Positions 16,716 to 24,395 of a stretch of DNA of 40,667 nt are shown piece by piece. Within the stretch, counting starts at the first letter, position 1; every line of letters begins with the position of its first letter. The position numbers were made by a program, and so were the translations under genes. This DNA comes from Pseudobutyrivibrio sp. (GTDB lineage: Bacteria; Bacillota; Clostridia; Lachnospirales; Lachnospiraceae): positions 1-40,667 of the forward strand of contig JAIKWH010000012.1 in NCBI GenBank assembly GCA_024684955.1, read 5' to 3'. The notes beneath the pieces were generated by a model that ran no database searches, was not told where the DNA came from, and saw only the letters and a program-made list of their open reading frames with translations.

Positions 16716-17912
16716 TTATGCTAATCTAATGTATGATTTAATCTCTCCAAGTGATTTGCTAAGCTGCTCAAAGGAAGACTCAGAAATCATTTCAGTAACA
16801 AAGCCTGTCTCGTCGTCTAAATCAAGGTTTGCATATTCTACATTGCCAAAGACCTCTTCAATCTCAGACTGAGATGCCCCAGTTCTAACAAAGAATCTAT
16901 AAGTCTCTGCCATGTTGTCACCGATGGCAAGCTCCTGCTCATCCCATTTTACAGGTACAACCCTATTTGTATTTCTAGCAAGGAATACCATGTCAGCAGC
17001 AACTGCGCTGGCTGTAGGAAGAGATCCTGCTCCTGCACCATAATACATAGAGTCTCCCAACATGTTACCCCTAATATATACTGCATTCATAACACCAGAA
17101 ACATGGAAAAGGGTGTGGTCCTCAGGCAGCATAAATGGTGCAACTCGGCAGGTGTATGTGTCGCCGGTCTTTACTGCCCTAGCAAGGAGTTTGATAGACC
17201 TGTTCATAGCCTTTGCATATTTGAAATCTACAGCAGAAATCTTGCTGATTCCCTGAGTAGGAATCTTTTCAAATTTTACCTGATGTCCTGTGATAAGAGA
17301 AGTAAGGATAGCAATCTTGCGGCAACTATCAAAGCCCTCTACATCTGCTGTAGGGTCTTTTTCTGCATAGCCCAGGTCCTGGGCCTCCTTTAAAACATCT
17401 GCGTAGTCGCTACCATTCTTTTCCATCTTTGTCAGCATGTAGTTGGTAGTTCCATTACAGATGGCTGATACTTCCTCTATTATATCTGCAGTAAGGCAGG
17501 CATTGATTGTACGAATAATAGGAATACCGCCGCCTACGGCTGCTTCAAATACAAAATTGCAATTATGCTCGGCTGCAATCTTTGTCAGTTCTACACCCTT
17601 GTCTGCAACCAGAGCCTTGTTTGAAGTGGTAACTGACTTGCCTGCTAAAAGCATTGCCTTTACAAATTCATAGGCAGGGTTTACACCACCCATTGTCTCA
17701 ACAACGATTTGTACCTCGCTGTCATTTACAATATCCATATAGTCTTTTACAAACAAGTCCTTGTGAGGATCATCTGGAAAATCTCTCAGATCCAGAATAT
17801 ATTTAAGATCTAAGGTATCCCCAAGATGGTCTGCAATAACATCTCTATTTACATCAAGTACTTTTGCTACTCCGGAACCGATTGTTCCATATCCCATAAT
17901 TGCTACTTTCAT
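16716..17912 (-). CDS. hom: Homoserine dehydrogenase
   Basis: The enzyme reduces aspartate semialdehyde to homoserine with NAD(P)H, the branch point to threonine and methionine. The 398-residue protein has the Rossmann motif IMGYGTIGSGVAKVL (residues 4-18), VTTSNKALVADKG (about 94-106), the catalytic region AAVGGGIPIIRTINACL (about 124-140), ISAICNGTTNYMLTKM (about 148-163) and AEKDPTADVEGFDSCRKIAIL (catalytic Asp/Lys region, about 184-204). It is slightly shorter than homologues with a full C-terminal ACT domain. A separate ACT protein is encoded four bases upstream and may supply regulation. Confidence 0.95.
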   Translation of the reverse strand: MKVAIMGYGTIGSGVAKVLDVNRDVIADHLGDTLDLKYILDLRDFPDDPHKDLFVKDYMDIVNDSEVQIVVETMGGVNPAYEFVKAMLLAGKSVTTSNKALVADKGVELTKIAAEHNCNFVFEAAVGGGIPIIRTINACLTADIIEEVSAICNGTTNYMLTKMEKNGSDYADVLKEAQDLGYAEKDPTADVEGFDSCRKIAILTSLITGHQVKFEKIPTQGISKISAVDFKYAKAMNRSIKLLARAVKTGDTYTCRVAPFMLPEDHTLFHVSGVMNAVYIRGNMLGDSMYYGAGAGSLPTASAVAADMVFLARNTNRVVPVKWDEQELAIGDNMAETYRFFVRTGASQSEIEEVFGNVEYANLDLDDETGFVTEMISESSFEQLSKSLGEIKSYIRLA

Positions 17913-17916
17913 TGCC

Positions 17917-18360
17917 TTACTCCCTTGCTAAAATTTTTACGTAGTGAACCCCATCCATGTTTTCAATGTAACTTACCAATTCTGAAAAATCTCCAGAATC
18001 CTCTAATACATCTACTGATAGGGTAAGCGTTGCAAAGCCATTTACCGGAATACTTTGGTGGATAGTGAGAATATTTACATGAGAACTAGCAATTTCATCC
18101 AAAACCCTAGAAAGGATTCCCGGCTCATCCTCCAGTTGAATAACCATATTGATGGTTTTGCCCTTTGTATCCTCGTGAAATGGAAATATATCATCCTTAT
18201 ATTTGTAAAATGAACTTCTACTGATGCCCACTTGCTCAGTGGCATCCTGGACAGATTCACACTTGCCTGTATCAATAAGTTTTTTAGCTGCTACCACCTT
18301 TAGTAAAACCTCAGGAACAGCCTTTTCTTTTAAAACAAAATAGGTAGTCTTCTCTGCCAT
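17917..18360 (-). CDS. ACT domain protein of the UPF0735/PheB family
   Basis: This 147-residue protein has an N-terminal helical part that looks like a helix-turn-helix (VQDATEQVGISRSSFYKYKD, about residues 38-57) and a C-terminal ACT domain (INMVIQLEDEPGILSRVLDE, about 70-89). The family, often named PheB, lies next to hom in many Firmicutes and is presumed to sense an amino acid and regulate the pathway. GGAGGAGA precedes the ATG. It heads the operon with hom and thrH and has its own promoter at 18411-18439. Whether it binds DNA or the Hom enzyme is not known. Confidence 0.9.
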   Translation of the reverse strand: MAEKTTYFVLKEKAVPEVLLKVVAAKKLIDTGKCESVQDATEQVGISRSSFYKYKDDIFPFHEDTKGKTINMVIQLEDEPGILSRVLDEIASSHVNILTIHQSIPVNGFATLTLSVDVLEDSGDFSELVSYIENMDGVHYVKILARE

Positions 18361-18410
18361 ATCTCCTCCAAAGTGTCTTTAGCACAAATACATTTGTACA
18401 CGCTTCAAAG

Positions 18411-18439
18411 ATAATAACATTGTCGACTACCTATTTCAA
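18411..18439 (-). promoter_or_regulatory. Promoter of the ACT-hom-thrH operon
   Basis: TTGAAA (18434-18439) and TATTAT (18411-18416) are 17 bases apart on the minus strand. Just downstream the leader holds ACAAAT-GT-ATTTGT, a short inverted repeat at about 18381-18394 that could be an operator near the start site. Confidence 0.7.
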
Positions 18440-18498
18440 GTAAAAGCTATAATAAATATTCAAATTATTTATATAATTTTCATTTAATTTGACGGCTT

Positions 18499-19636
18499 TT
18501 AGCCCTCGTCAAGGGCTCCACGGTCTGGACAGCCCAAGGACAGCCATTTCAAATACCCATTCATAAATGGAGTAATCTTGCCATCTAAGACCATACCCGC
18601 ATTTCCAGACTCCTCTCCGGTGCGCAAATCTTTGACCATGGTGTATGGCTGGAGGACATAGGAGCGAATCTGATTACCCCAGGCAATGTCTGCCACCTCA
18701 CCTCTGATGCCGCTGGCCTTTGCAGCATTTTCTTCTTGCTTTAAAAGCAGGAGTTTGGTTTTTAACATCTGCATAGCCTTATCCTTATTCATATGCTGTG
18801 ACCTTTCATTCTGACAGGTAACAACAATTCCCGTAGGGAAGTGGGTAATTCTAATTGCAGAAGAAGTCTTATTAATATGCTGACCACCTGCACCGCTGGA
18901 CCTGTATGTATCAACTCGGATGTCCTCATCTCTGATTTCTACATCTACATCCTCCTCAATATCAGGCATAACATCACAGGACGCAAAGGAAGTCTGTCTC
19001 TTGCCCTGGGCGTTAAATGGAGAAATTCTAACCAGCCTGTGGATTCCCTTTTCTGATTTAAGGTATCCGTAGGCATTCTCCCCGTTGACTTGGAAGGTAA
19101 CTGATTTGATACCGGCCTCGTCTCCCTCGAGAAAGTCTAATTCCTCCAATGCAAATCCCATGTCGTTAGCCCAGCGACTGTACATCCTGTAAAGCATAGA
19201 TACCCAGTCACAGGCCTCCACGCCACCTGCTCCAGAATGGAGGGTGACAATTGCATTAAGTCCATCATACTCCCCAGAAAGGAGGGTCTTCATGCGAAGT
19301 TTTTCCAAATCTGTTTCGTATTCTTCCAGAAGAAGACCAACAGTCTCTACAATTTCTGGGTCCTCTTCCTCATTTCCAAGTTCAATATAATCTAGTATTT
19401 CCTGATATAAAGACTCCAATTTATCAATGACAGATACATCATCTTTCATCGATTTAAGCATTTTCATCTTTTCTGTGGAGGCAGTAGCATCCAGCCAGAA
19501 ATCTGGGGCCTCCATCTCTCGTTCAAGCTCTTCTATACGTGCCTTTTTGCCGGCAGTGTCAAAGTGAATCCCTCACTTCCGTCATAGAATTGCTTTGCGC
19601 TAACAAGCGCTGTTTGAACTGATCAAGTTCTATCAC
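18499..19636 (-). CDS. prfB: Peptide chain release factor 2, made by programmed +1 frameshift
   Basis: RF2 releases peptides at UAA and UGA. The gene is split in two frames. GTG at 19636, behind AGAGGTGA, opens 25 codons ending CTT-TGA (19564-19559). Skipping the T at 19561 joins GAC (19560) and 353 further codons ending at 18499, 378 residues in all. The joined sequence reads VRDSL-DTAGKKARIEELE, the expected RF2 N-terminus. The main part has the stop-recognition motif SPF within VRISPFNAQGKRQ and the catalytic GGQ within SSGAGGQHINKT. In-frame UGA read-through of the shift is the classical autoregulation by RF2 level. It follows ctpA by 31 bases. Confidence 0.95.
19558..19576 (-). promoter_or_regulatory. 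prfB +1 recoding site
   Basis: The minus strand reads GTG AGG GAT TCA CTT TGA C. CTTTGAC is the canonical slippery stop. The Shine-Dalgarno-like GAGG upstream ends six bases before CTT, whereas the well-studied E. coli element AGGGGG ends three bases before, so this stimulator is weaker or shifted. Confidence 0.9.
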
Positions 19637-19667
19637 GAAATCACCTCTTTTCAAATCTGGCGCCCAA

Positions 19668-20954
19668 TTACTTGGACAAAACCTCTATAGCCTTTTGGAT
19701 CTGGTTGTCGAACTCAACGCTGTAAGCCTGATCCTCATCTCCTGTAAATTCATATTCCAACTCAATATCTGGAGCAATGCCAACACCATGGATGCACTCA
19801 CCGCTAGGTGTGTAATATGTCTGTGTAGTCAGTTTTATTGCCGAACCATCCTGGAGTGGAATTGTGGACTGGACGATTCCCTTGCCAAAGGTATTGGTAC
19901 CAATTATGGTGCCGTAGTCATAGTCCCTGATGGCACCTGTAAATATCTCTGCTGCTGAGGCTGTGTATTCATTGGTGAGGACCGTCATAGGAATGTCCTT
20001 GTAGGTGGATCCCTTTGATGTAAAGTCCTCTCTGTTTCCACGCTTGTCCTCAGTGTAAACCACAGTGCCCTCTGGCAGGAGATAATCAAGAATATCTACT
20101 ACAGAATCCAGGAGGCCGCCGCCATTATTTCTCATATCAAAAACAACTGCTGTCATGCCCTGACTCTCAAGATCCTCATAGGCTGCTACAAAATCTTTAT
20201 AGGTAGTATCTGTAAACTGAGAAAGAGCGATGTATCCAATGTTGCCGTCAAGCATCTGGTACTCAACTGTAGGCGCCGAAACTATTGCTCTTGTAACTGT
20301 ATACTCTGTAGTCTGATCATCTCTGAGAATTGTGAGAACAACATCTGTGCCCTCCTCTCCTCTGATGTGCTGAACAAACTCGTCCAATTCCTCATCCACT
20401 GCCTGGAATTCATCTGCAGCTACAATTTGGTCTCCAGCCAACAGTCCTGCCTCCTCAGCAGGAGTGCCAGAATAAACCTTTGTAATGGTAACAGAGCCTG
20501 ACTCCACGTCCTTTTGAAGAAGGGCTCCGATTCCAGCATAGTTACCAGTCAAATCTGTCATTAACTCTTGATATTCCTCAGGAGTATAGTATGCACTGTA
20601 TGGGTCCTCTAGGCTTTCTACCAAGCCTTTATACATACCATTCACAAGGGTCTCATCATCCACATCCTTGTAATAAAATTCCTGGAGAACTGTAATAAGT
20701 GTATCCAATTTTGAAAGGCCATCACCAGAATAGTTATCTCCCTTTAAATCTTGGATAACATTTGTGGCATCAGTATCCTCAAAACTATACATGCTACCCA
20801 GTTTAACTAGTACAACCAGCATGGTAATGCCTACGCCGGCCAAAAGGCCAATGCATCCGGCCAAAACAATTGGCCATGTCTTCTTTTTAGGTTTTATGTA
20901 TGGGGGAACCTGCTCCGGAATATATGTAGGTCCCTGATAAAATTCTTCGTTCAT
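19668..20954 (-). CDS. ctpA: S41 family carboxy-terminal processing protease (CtpA-like)
   Basis: This 428-residue protein has a short cytoplasmic N-terminus rich in proline and lysine, one transmembrane segment (about residues 28-50), and an extracytoplasmic protease. A PDZ domain (about 130-210) includes YAGIGALLQ and TPAEEAGLLAGDQIVAAD. The catalytic core has DMRNNGGGLL (about 272-281), the nucleophile serine in TASAAEIFTGAI (about 331-342) and the general-base lysine in GTNTFGKGIVQ (about 352-362), the Ser-Lys dyad of S41 peptidases. It is four bases downstream of ftsX, as in many Firmicutes, which suggests action in cell wall or division protein turnover. Confidence 0.93.
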   Translation of the reverse strand: MNEEFYQGPTYIPEQVPPYIKPKKKTWPIVLAGCIGLLAGVGITMLVVLVKLGSMYSFEDTDATNVIQDLKGDNYSGDGLSKLDTLITVLQEFYYKDVDDETLVNGMYKGLVESLEDPYSAYYTPEEYQELMTDLTGNYAGIGALLQKDVESGSVTITKVYSGTPAEEAGLLAGDQIVAADEFQAVDEELDEFVQHIRGEEGTDVVLTILRDDQTTEYTVTRAIVSAPTVEYQMLDGNIGYIALSQFTDTTYKDFVAAYEDLESQGMTAVVFDMRNNGGGLLDSVVDILDYLLPEGTVVYTEDKRGNREDFTSKGSTYKDIPMTVLTNEYTASAAEIFTGAIRDYDYGTIIGTNTFGKGIVQSTIPLQDGSAIKLTTQTYYTPSGECIHGVGIAPDIELEYEFTGDEDQAYSVEFDNQIQKAIEVLSK

Positions 20955-20958
20955 GTAT

Positions 20959-21867
20959 CTATACCCTCAAATGTTTGTGTAAAGTGATTCTAGATCCCAA
21001 CCAACCAATTCCAATACCAAGAATGAGTGATACCGGGATAAGGGTCTTAAATATTACGTCCACCGGAATAAATGTAACCATGCTGCTGAGGAAATTGAAC
21101 TCAGACGACATATAAACAATTATCCTTCCGTACAGGAAATATAAAAGTACAAGTGGTATAGCCGAACCGATAAATCCAATTAAAATACCCTCTACAACAA
21201 ATGGTTGCCTAACAAAGGCATCCTTGGCTCCAATAAGTTTCATAATTGCAATCTCCTCCTTGCGGACAGAGATGCCTACCATAACAGTATTGGAAATAAG
21301 GAATACTGATACGCCTAAAAGAATAGCGATTATTCCAAGAGAAATAACGGTGATTGCCCCGTTAATATCTGTAAGTGTCTTGGCTGCAACCTCTGACTGA
21401 TTAACTTGTCTAACCCCGTCCAGTCCCTCTAGGAACTTTACTAAGGTAGGCTGCATAGAAACATCATTTAGGTAAATCTCGTAGTTGGCTGAATTTGCAA
21501 GAGGATTGTCATCCGCAAAACCTGCTGCCAATTCCTCGTTTCCATTAAAATATTCCTCCTGGAAACTAGCCCAAGCATCATCGGCAGATACGAAATTAAA
21601 ATGAGACACCTCAGCCCTTTTGCCTATCTCTTGGCCGATGGCATCAATCTCACCCTGGGTGATTCCCTCATTGAAAAATACTGTAACTGCAACCCCCTCC
21701 TCAGCAGATTTAAGCATCTGGCTAAAGTTTGCTCCCAGAGCATAAAAAATACCAAAAAGGAAAATGCAGGCTGTCATTGTGGCTATTGAGGCCAGTGAGA
21801 ATAGTTTGTTTCTCCAAACGTTTTTCATACCCTGGCCCACATTGTATGCATGTGTACTAATCTTCAT
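20959..21867 (-). CDS. ftsX: Cell division ABC permease FtsX
   Basis: FtsX is the membrane half of the FtsEX complex, which activates wall hydrolases at the division site. The 302-residue protein has a first membrane segment near residues 26-45 (LFSLASIATMTACIFLFGIFY), a large extracytoplasmic loop, and three more segments near 170-190, 217-240 and 268-290, the expected four-segment layout. VRKEEIAIMKLIGAKDAFVR (about 200-219) is the family coupling segment. I start at ATG 21867 because GGAGGTGATAACT precedes it; the TTG 15 bases earlier lacks a ribosome site. It overlaps ftsE by 11 bases. The NlpC/P60 hydrolase encoded near 25 kb is a plausible client. Confidence 0.93.
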   Translation of the reverse strand: MKISTHAYNVGQGMKNVWRNKLFSLASIATMTACIFLFGIFYALGANFSQMLKSAEEGVAVTVFFNEGITQGEIDAIGQEIGKRAEVSHFNFVSADDAWASFQEEYFNGNEELAAGFADDNPLANSANYEIYLNDVSMQPTLVKFLEGLDGVRQVNQSEVAAKTLTDINGAITVISLGIIAILLGVSVFLISNTVMVGISVRKEEIAIMKLIGAKDAFVRQPFVVEGILIGFIGSAIPLVLLYFLYGRIIVYMSSEFNFLSSMVTFIPVDVIFKTLIPVSLILGIGIGWLGSRITLHKHLRV

Positions 21868-22537
21868 AGTTATCACCTCCAACGTCGCTGACTACCACGC
21901 CCTTTTTGATTGTGATAACTCGTTTATTCATAGCCTTGACTATTTCCATATTGTGGGTAACAACCACAACAGTTGTACCACGCTGATTTATCTCTTCCAT
22001 TAATTTCATAATTTCCCAAGCGTTGGTATTGTCCAAGTTTCCAGTAGGCTCGTCTGCCAAAAGAATCTTTGGGTCATTGACAAGGGCTCTTGCAATGGCA
22101 ACACGCTGCTGTTCTCCACCTGAGAGTTGATTAGGCTTAGACTTGTATTTTGCGGCAAGTCCCACCAGAGAAAGCATGAAAGGGACCTTCTTTTTTATGT
22201 CCTTGTTAGGAGCCTCCACGACTTTGAGGGCGAAGGCAACATTGTCATAGACATTTCTGTCTGGCAACAGTCTAAAACTCTGGAATACTACTCCTACGTT
22301 TCTTCTGTACATAGGAATCTTTTTATGGGTGACCTTTTTTAGATCCTGGCCATTAATGTAGATTTTGCCCTTAGTAGGCTCCAATTCCTTTAACAAAAGT
22401 CTAATCAGTGTAGACTTTCCTGAGCCAGAGTCTCCCACTATAAAGACGAATTCGCCTGGATCAATATGTATAGTAACATCATCAAGAGCAGGGCTGCCTG
22501 CCTCATATGACTTGCTAACATGGTCTAATCTTATCAA
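21857..22537 (-). CDS. ftsE: Cell division ATP-binding protein FtsE
   Basis: FtsE is the cytoplasmic ATPase of FtsEX. The 226-residue protein shows Walker [10 protein letters not shown] (residues 35-43), the Q-loop [20 protein letters not shown] (about 84-103), signature [15 protein letters not shown] (about 138-152), Walker [13 protein letters not shown] (about 158-169) and the H-loop VVVVTHN (about 191-197). The lipoprotein-release ATPase family is close, but the [16 protein letters not shown] segment and adjacent ftsX make FtsE clear. The stop overlaps the ftsX start region. Confidence 0.96.
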   Translation of the reverse strand: MIRLDHVSKSYEAGSPALDDVTIHIDPGEFVFIVGDSGSGKSTLIRLLLKELEPTKGKIYINGQDLKKVTHKKIPMYRRNVGVVFQSFRLLPDRNVYDNVAFALKVVEAPNKDIKKKVPFMLSLVGLAAKYKSKPNQLSGGEQQRVAIARALVNDPKILLADEPTGNLDNTNAWEIMKLMEEINQRGTTVVVVTHNMEIVKAMNKRVITIKKGVVVSDVGGDNYED

Positions 22538-22573
22538 AACAATTACCTCTCTTTATCTATGTGTAAACATGAA

Positions 22574-22606
22574 ATTTGAAGGCCCCCAAACACTGAGCCT
22601 TCAAAT
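22574..22606 (-). terminator. Hairpin between the PucR-family gene and ftsE; partial terminator or processing site
   Basis: ATTTGAAGGC and GCCTTCAAAT pair perfectly over 10 bp around a 13-base G-rich loop on the minus strand. The sequence after it (TTCATGTTTAC) is a poor T-run, so read-through into ftsE is likely. Confidence 0.45.
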
Positions 22607-22626
22607 GAAATTAACACCGCTGTCTA

Positions 22627-23715
22627 TTAGAATTTCTCATCTTCCATATATTTCATGTACTTTACAACCATAAGAGCAATCTTGAATGTGATGGCATCCT
22701 CAAACACTCTAAGGTCAAGACCTGTGCTCTTCTCCAACTTGTCTAGTCTGTAAACAAGGGTGTTTCTGTGAATGTATAACTGTCTAGATGTCTCAGAAAC
22801 ATTTAAGCTGTTTTCGAAGAATTTATTTATAGTTGTAAGAGTCTCCTCGTCAAAGTCATCTGGTGACTTGTTTTCGAAAATCTCTGAAATAAACATCTTG
22901 CAAAGCGGAATAGGCAACTGGTAGATAAGTCTTCCGATTCCAAGGGCTGAATACGCAATAATCTTTTTGTCTGCGAAGAATATCTTGCCTACATCCATAG
23001 CCATGTTGGCTTCTTTGTATGAGCGAGAAACCTCTTTTATCTCACCAACTACTGTACCATAAGAAACTCTAATCTCTCTCTGGTCTTTGTCATGGAAGGC
23101 ATCAATGATAACTGCGGCAATCTTGTCTATGTCCTCATAGTTGTCACCCTCAGCCAATTCCTTGACTACTATTATATTATGCTCATCAACGGCTGTGACA
23201 AAGTCCTTTGTCTTGCCTCCAAAGACTGAGCGAACTCTATCAAGCTCATCTCCGTCCTTTTCCGGGCCAACCTCAACAATCATAACAACACGTCTTGCAT
23301 TAACATCCACGTGGAGTTTTTTAGATCTGTTGTAGATGTCTACCAAAAGCAAATTGTCCAGGAGAAGGTTTTTAATAAAGTTGTCTTTATCAAATCTCTC
23401 CTTGTATGCCACCATCAGTTCCTTTAATTGGAATGCGGCAATCTTTCCAACTGTAGAAGCCTCTTCATCGTCCCCTTTGGCCAATACTATAAACTCCAGC
23501 TGTTGATCGTCAAAGACCTTGAAAAAATGACATCCAAATGCGACCTGGCTCTCTGCGTCCGACACTGCAAAACTGGTAACAGCCTCCTTGTAAGAAGCAG
23601 TATCTTGGAATGTCTGAGCACATGGAAGACCATCAGAGTCTAATATTGCCAGATCAATCTTTGTCAGCTGATGCAGACCCTCTATAGTATTCTGCATGAT
23701 CTGATTGGAAATCAT
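22627..23715 (-). CDS. PucR/CdaR-family transcriptional regulator
   Basis: This 362-residue protein has a variable N-terminal sensor part (about residues 1-110), a middle GGDEF-like region (RVVMIVEVGPEKDGDELDRV, about 142-161) and a C-terminal PucR-type helix-turn-helix: NKFFENSLNVSETSRQLYIH and RNTLVYRLDKLEKSTGLDL (about 300-340), which is the diagnostic motif. Such regulators respond to purines, sugar diacids or unknown ligands; the ligand here is not known. AGGAGG lies before the ATG. Its placement upstream of ftsEX is seen in Lachnospiraceae as I recall, but a functional link to division is unproven. The long upstream region carries a promoter with a palindromic spacer. Confidence 0.88.
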   Translation of the reverse strand: MISNQIMQNTIEGLHQLTKIDLAILDSDGLPCAQTFQDTASYKEAVTSFAVSDAESQVAFGCHFFKVFDDQQLEFIVLAKGDDEEASTVGKIAAFQLKELMVAYKERFDKDNFIKNLLLDNLLLVDIYNRSKKLHVDVNARRVVMIVEVGPEKDGDELDRVRSVFGGKTKDFVTAVDEHNIIVVKELAEGDNYEDIDKIAAVIIDAFHDKDQREIRVSYGTVVGEIKEVSRSYKEANMAMDVGKIFFADKKIIAYSALGIGRLIYQLPIPLCKMFISEIFENKSPDDFDEETLTTINKFFENSLNVSETSRQLYIHRNTLVYRLDKLEKSTGLDLRVFEDAITFKIALMVVKYMKYMEDEKF

Positions 23716-23814
23716 ATGGATTACCTCCTAAAAGAAATGTAAATAACCAACCTCTGGCATCCTCTATGCAATATAGACAATGCACAAAGTATTTTTTTAC
23801 ACAAATTCACATAA

Positions 23815-23843
23815 CTTATACTAATTCTAATATAATTAGACAA
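23815..23843 (-). promoter_or_regulatory. Candidate promoter with palindromic spacer upstream of the PucR-family gene
   Basis: TTGTCT (23838-23843) and TATAAG (23815-23820) are 17 bases apart on the minus strand. The spacer and part of the -35 form the palindrome TCTAAT-TAT-ATTAGA (23826-23840), a likely repressor site. A second possible promoter (TGGACA, 16 bases, TATTAT) lies about 110 bases further upstream. The rest of 23716-24395, apart from the DnaA-box cluster and the NlpC terminator, shows only AT-rich sequence and a twice-occurring AAATTGTTAGGC (near 23878 and 24034). Confidence 0.5.
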
Positions 23844-24118
23844 AAAATGAAATAGTAAACTGATTGTTTTTTATGCAAATTGTTAGGCTAAAAGTAGCTG
23901 GCAGCTGAAAACCCCGCCCCATATTCTTTGAATAATACAAATTTTCTTGCATCTGTCCATTATTTGCAGGAAAATATGCGGAATAATCTAATTGTGACAG
24001 ACTATTTTCCGATAATATACAGATATGTTAAGAAATTGTTAGGCAATTCTCTTGTCAACCAATTTATTAATTTTTACAACTTTTAGCCATTTCTAACAGA
24101 ACGGATTTTCTTTTGCAA

Positions 24119-24208
24119 TGTGGATAACTTTTGATTTAATTTTCAGTTTTCGGTGGATAAAGTGGATAAATAGTTGACAAGTGCCTAAAATTCTACCTTT
24201 TATCCACA
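24119..24208. other. Cluster of four DnaA-box-like 9-mers
   Basis: Two exact matches to the DnaA box TTATCCACA occur, at 24119-24127 (minus strand) and 24200-24208 (plus strand). Two one-mismatch copies, at 24152-24160 and 24161-24169, lie directly side by side on the minus strand. All sit in an AT-rich gene-free region. Four sites in 90 bases is more than expected by chance. No dnaA, dnaN or other origin gene is nearby, so this may be a DnaA-titration or reactivation site, a regulatory array for the PucR-ftsEX operon, or an origin. Confidence 0.6.
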
Positions 24209-24352
24209 CATCCCCCTATAAACTATTTTACATATTTTCGTTTCCGTCTATTATTTCGAAACTTGCCTGTAATACTTTTGTGCATTTTTATTAAAAACTC
24301 GATCAAAGGCCCTATATAAATTTTCAGACATTTTAAATTAGTCACAAAAAAC

Positions 24353-24383
24353 TAAAAAAAGCACCAGCAAACGCTGGTGCTTT
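24353..24383 (-). terminator. Terminator of the NlpC/P60 gene
   Basis: AAGCACCAGC and GCTGGTGCTT form a perfect stem around GTTT on the minus strand, followed by a T-run, 12 bases after the stop codon. Confidence 0.9.
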
Positions 24384-24395
24384 AAGCCCCTTTTA

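Noticed and set aside
21868-21882. Earlier TTG start of ftsX
   Set aside because: The TTG overlaps the GGAGG that serves the ATG at 21867 and lacks its own ribosome site.
22574-22606. Strong terminator isolating ftsE from the PucR-family gene
   Set aside because: The stem is good but the T-run is poor; kept only as a low-confidence hairpin.
23716-24395. Chromosomal origin oriC
   Set aside because: DnaA boxes are present, but dnaA, dnaN and other usual origin genes are absent and only four boxes were found, so I report a cluster rather than an origin.
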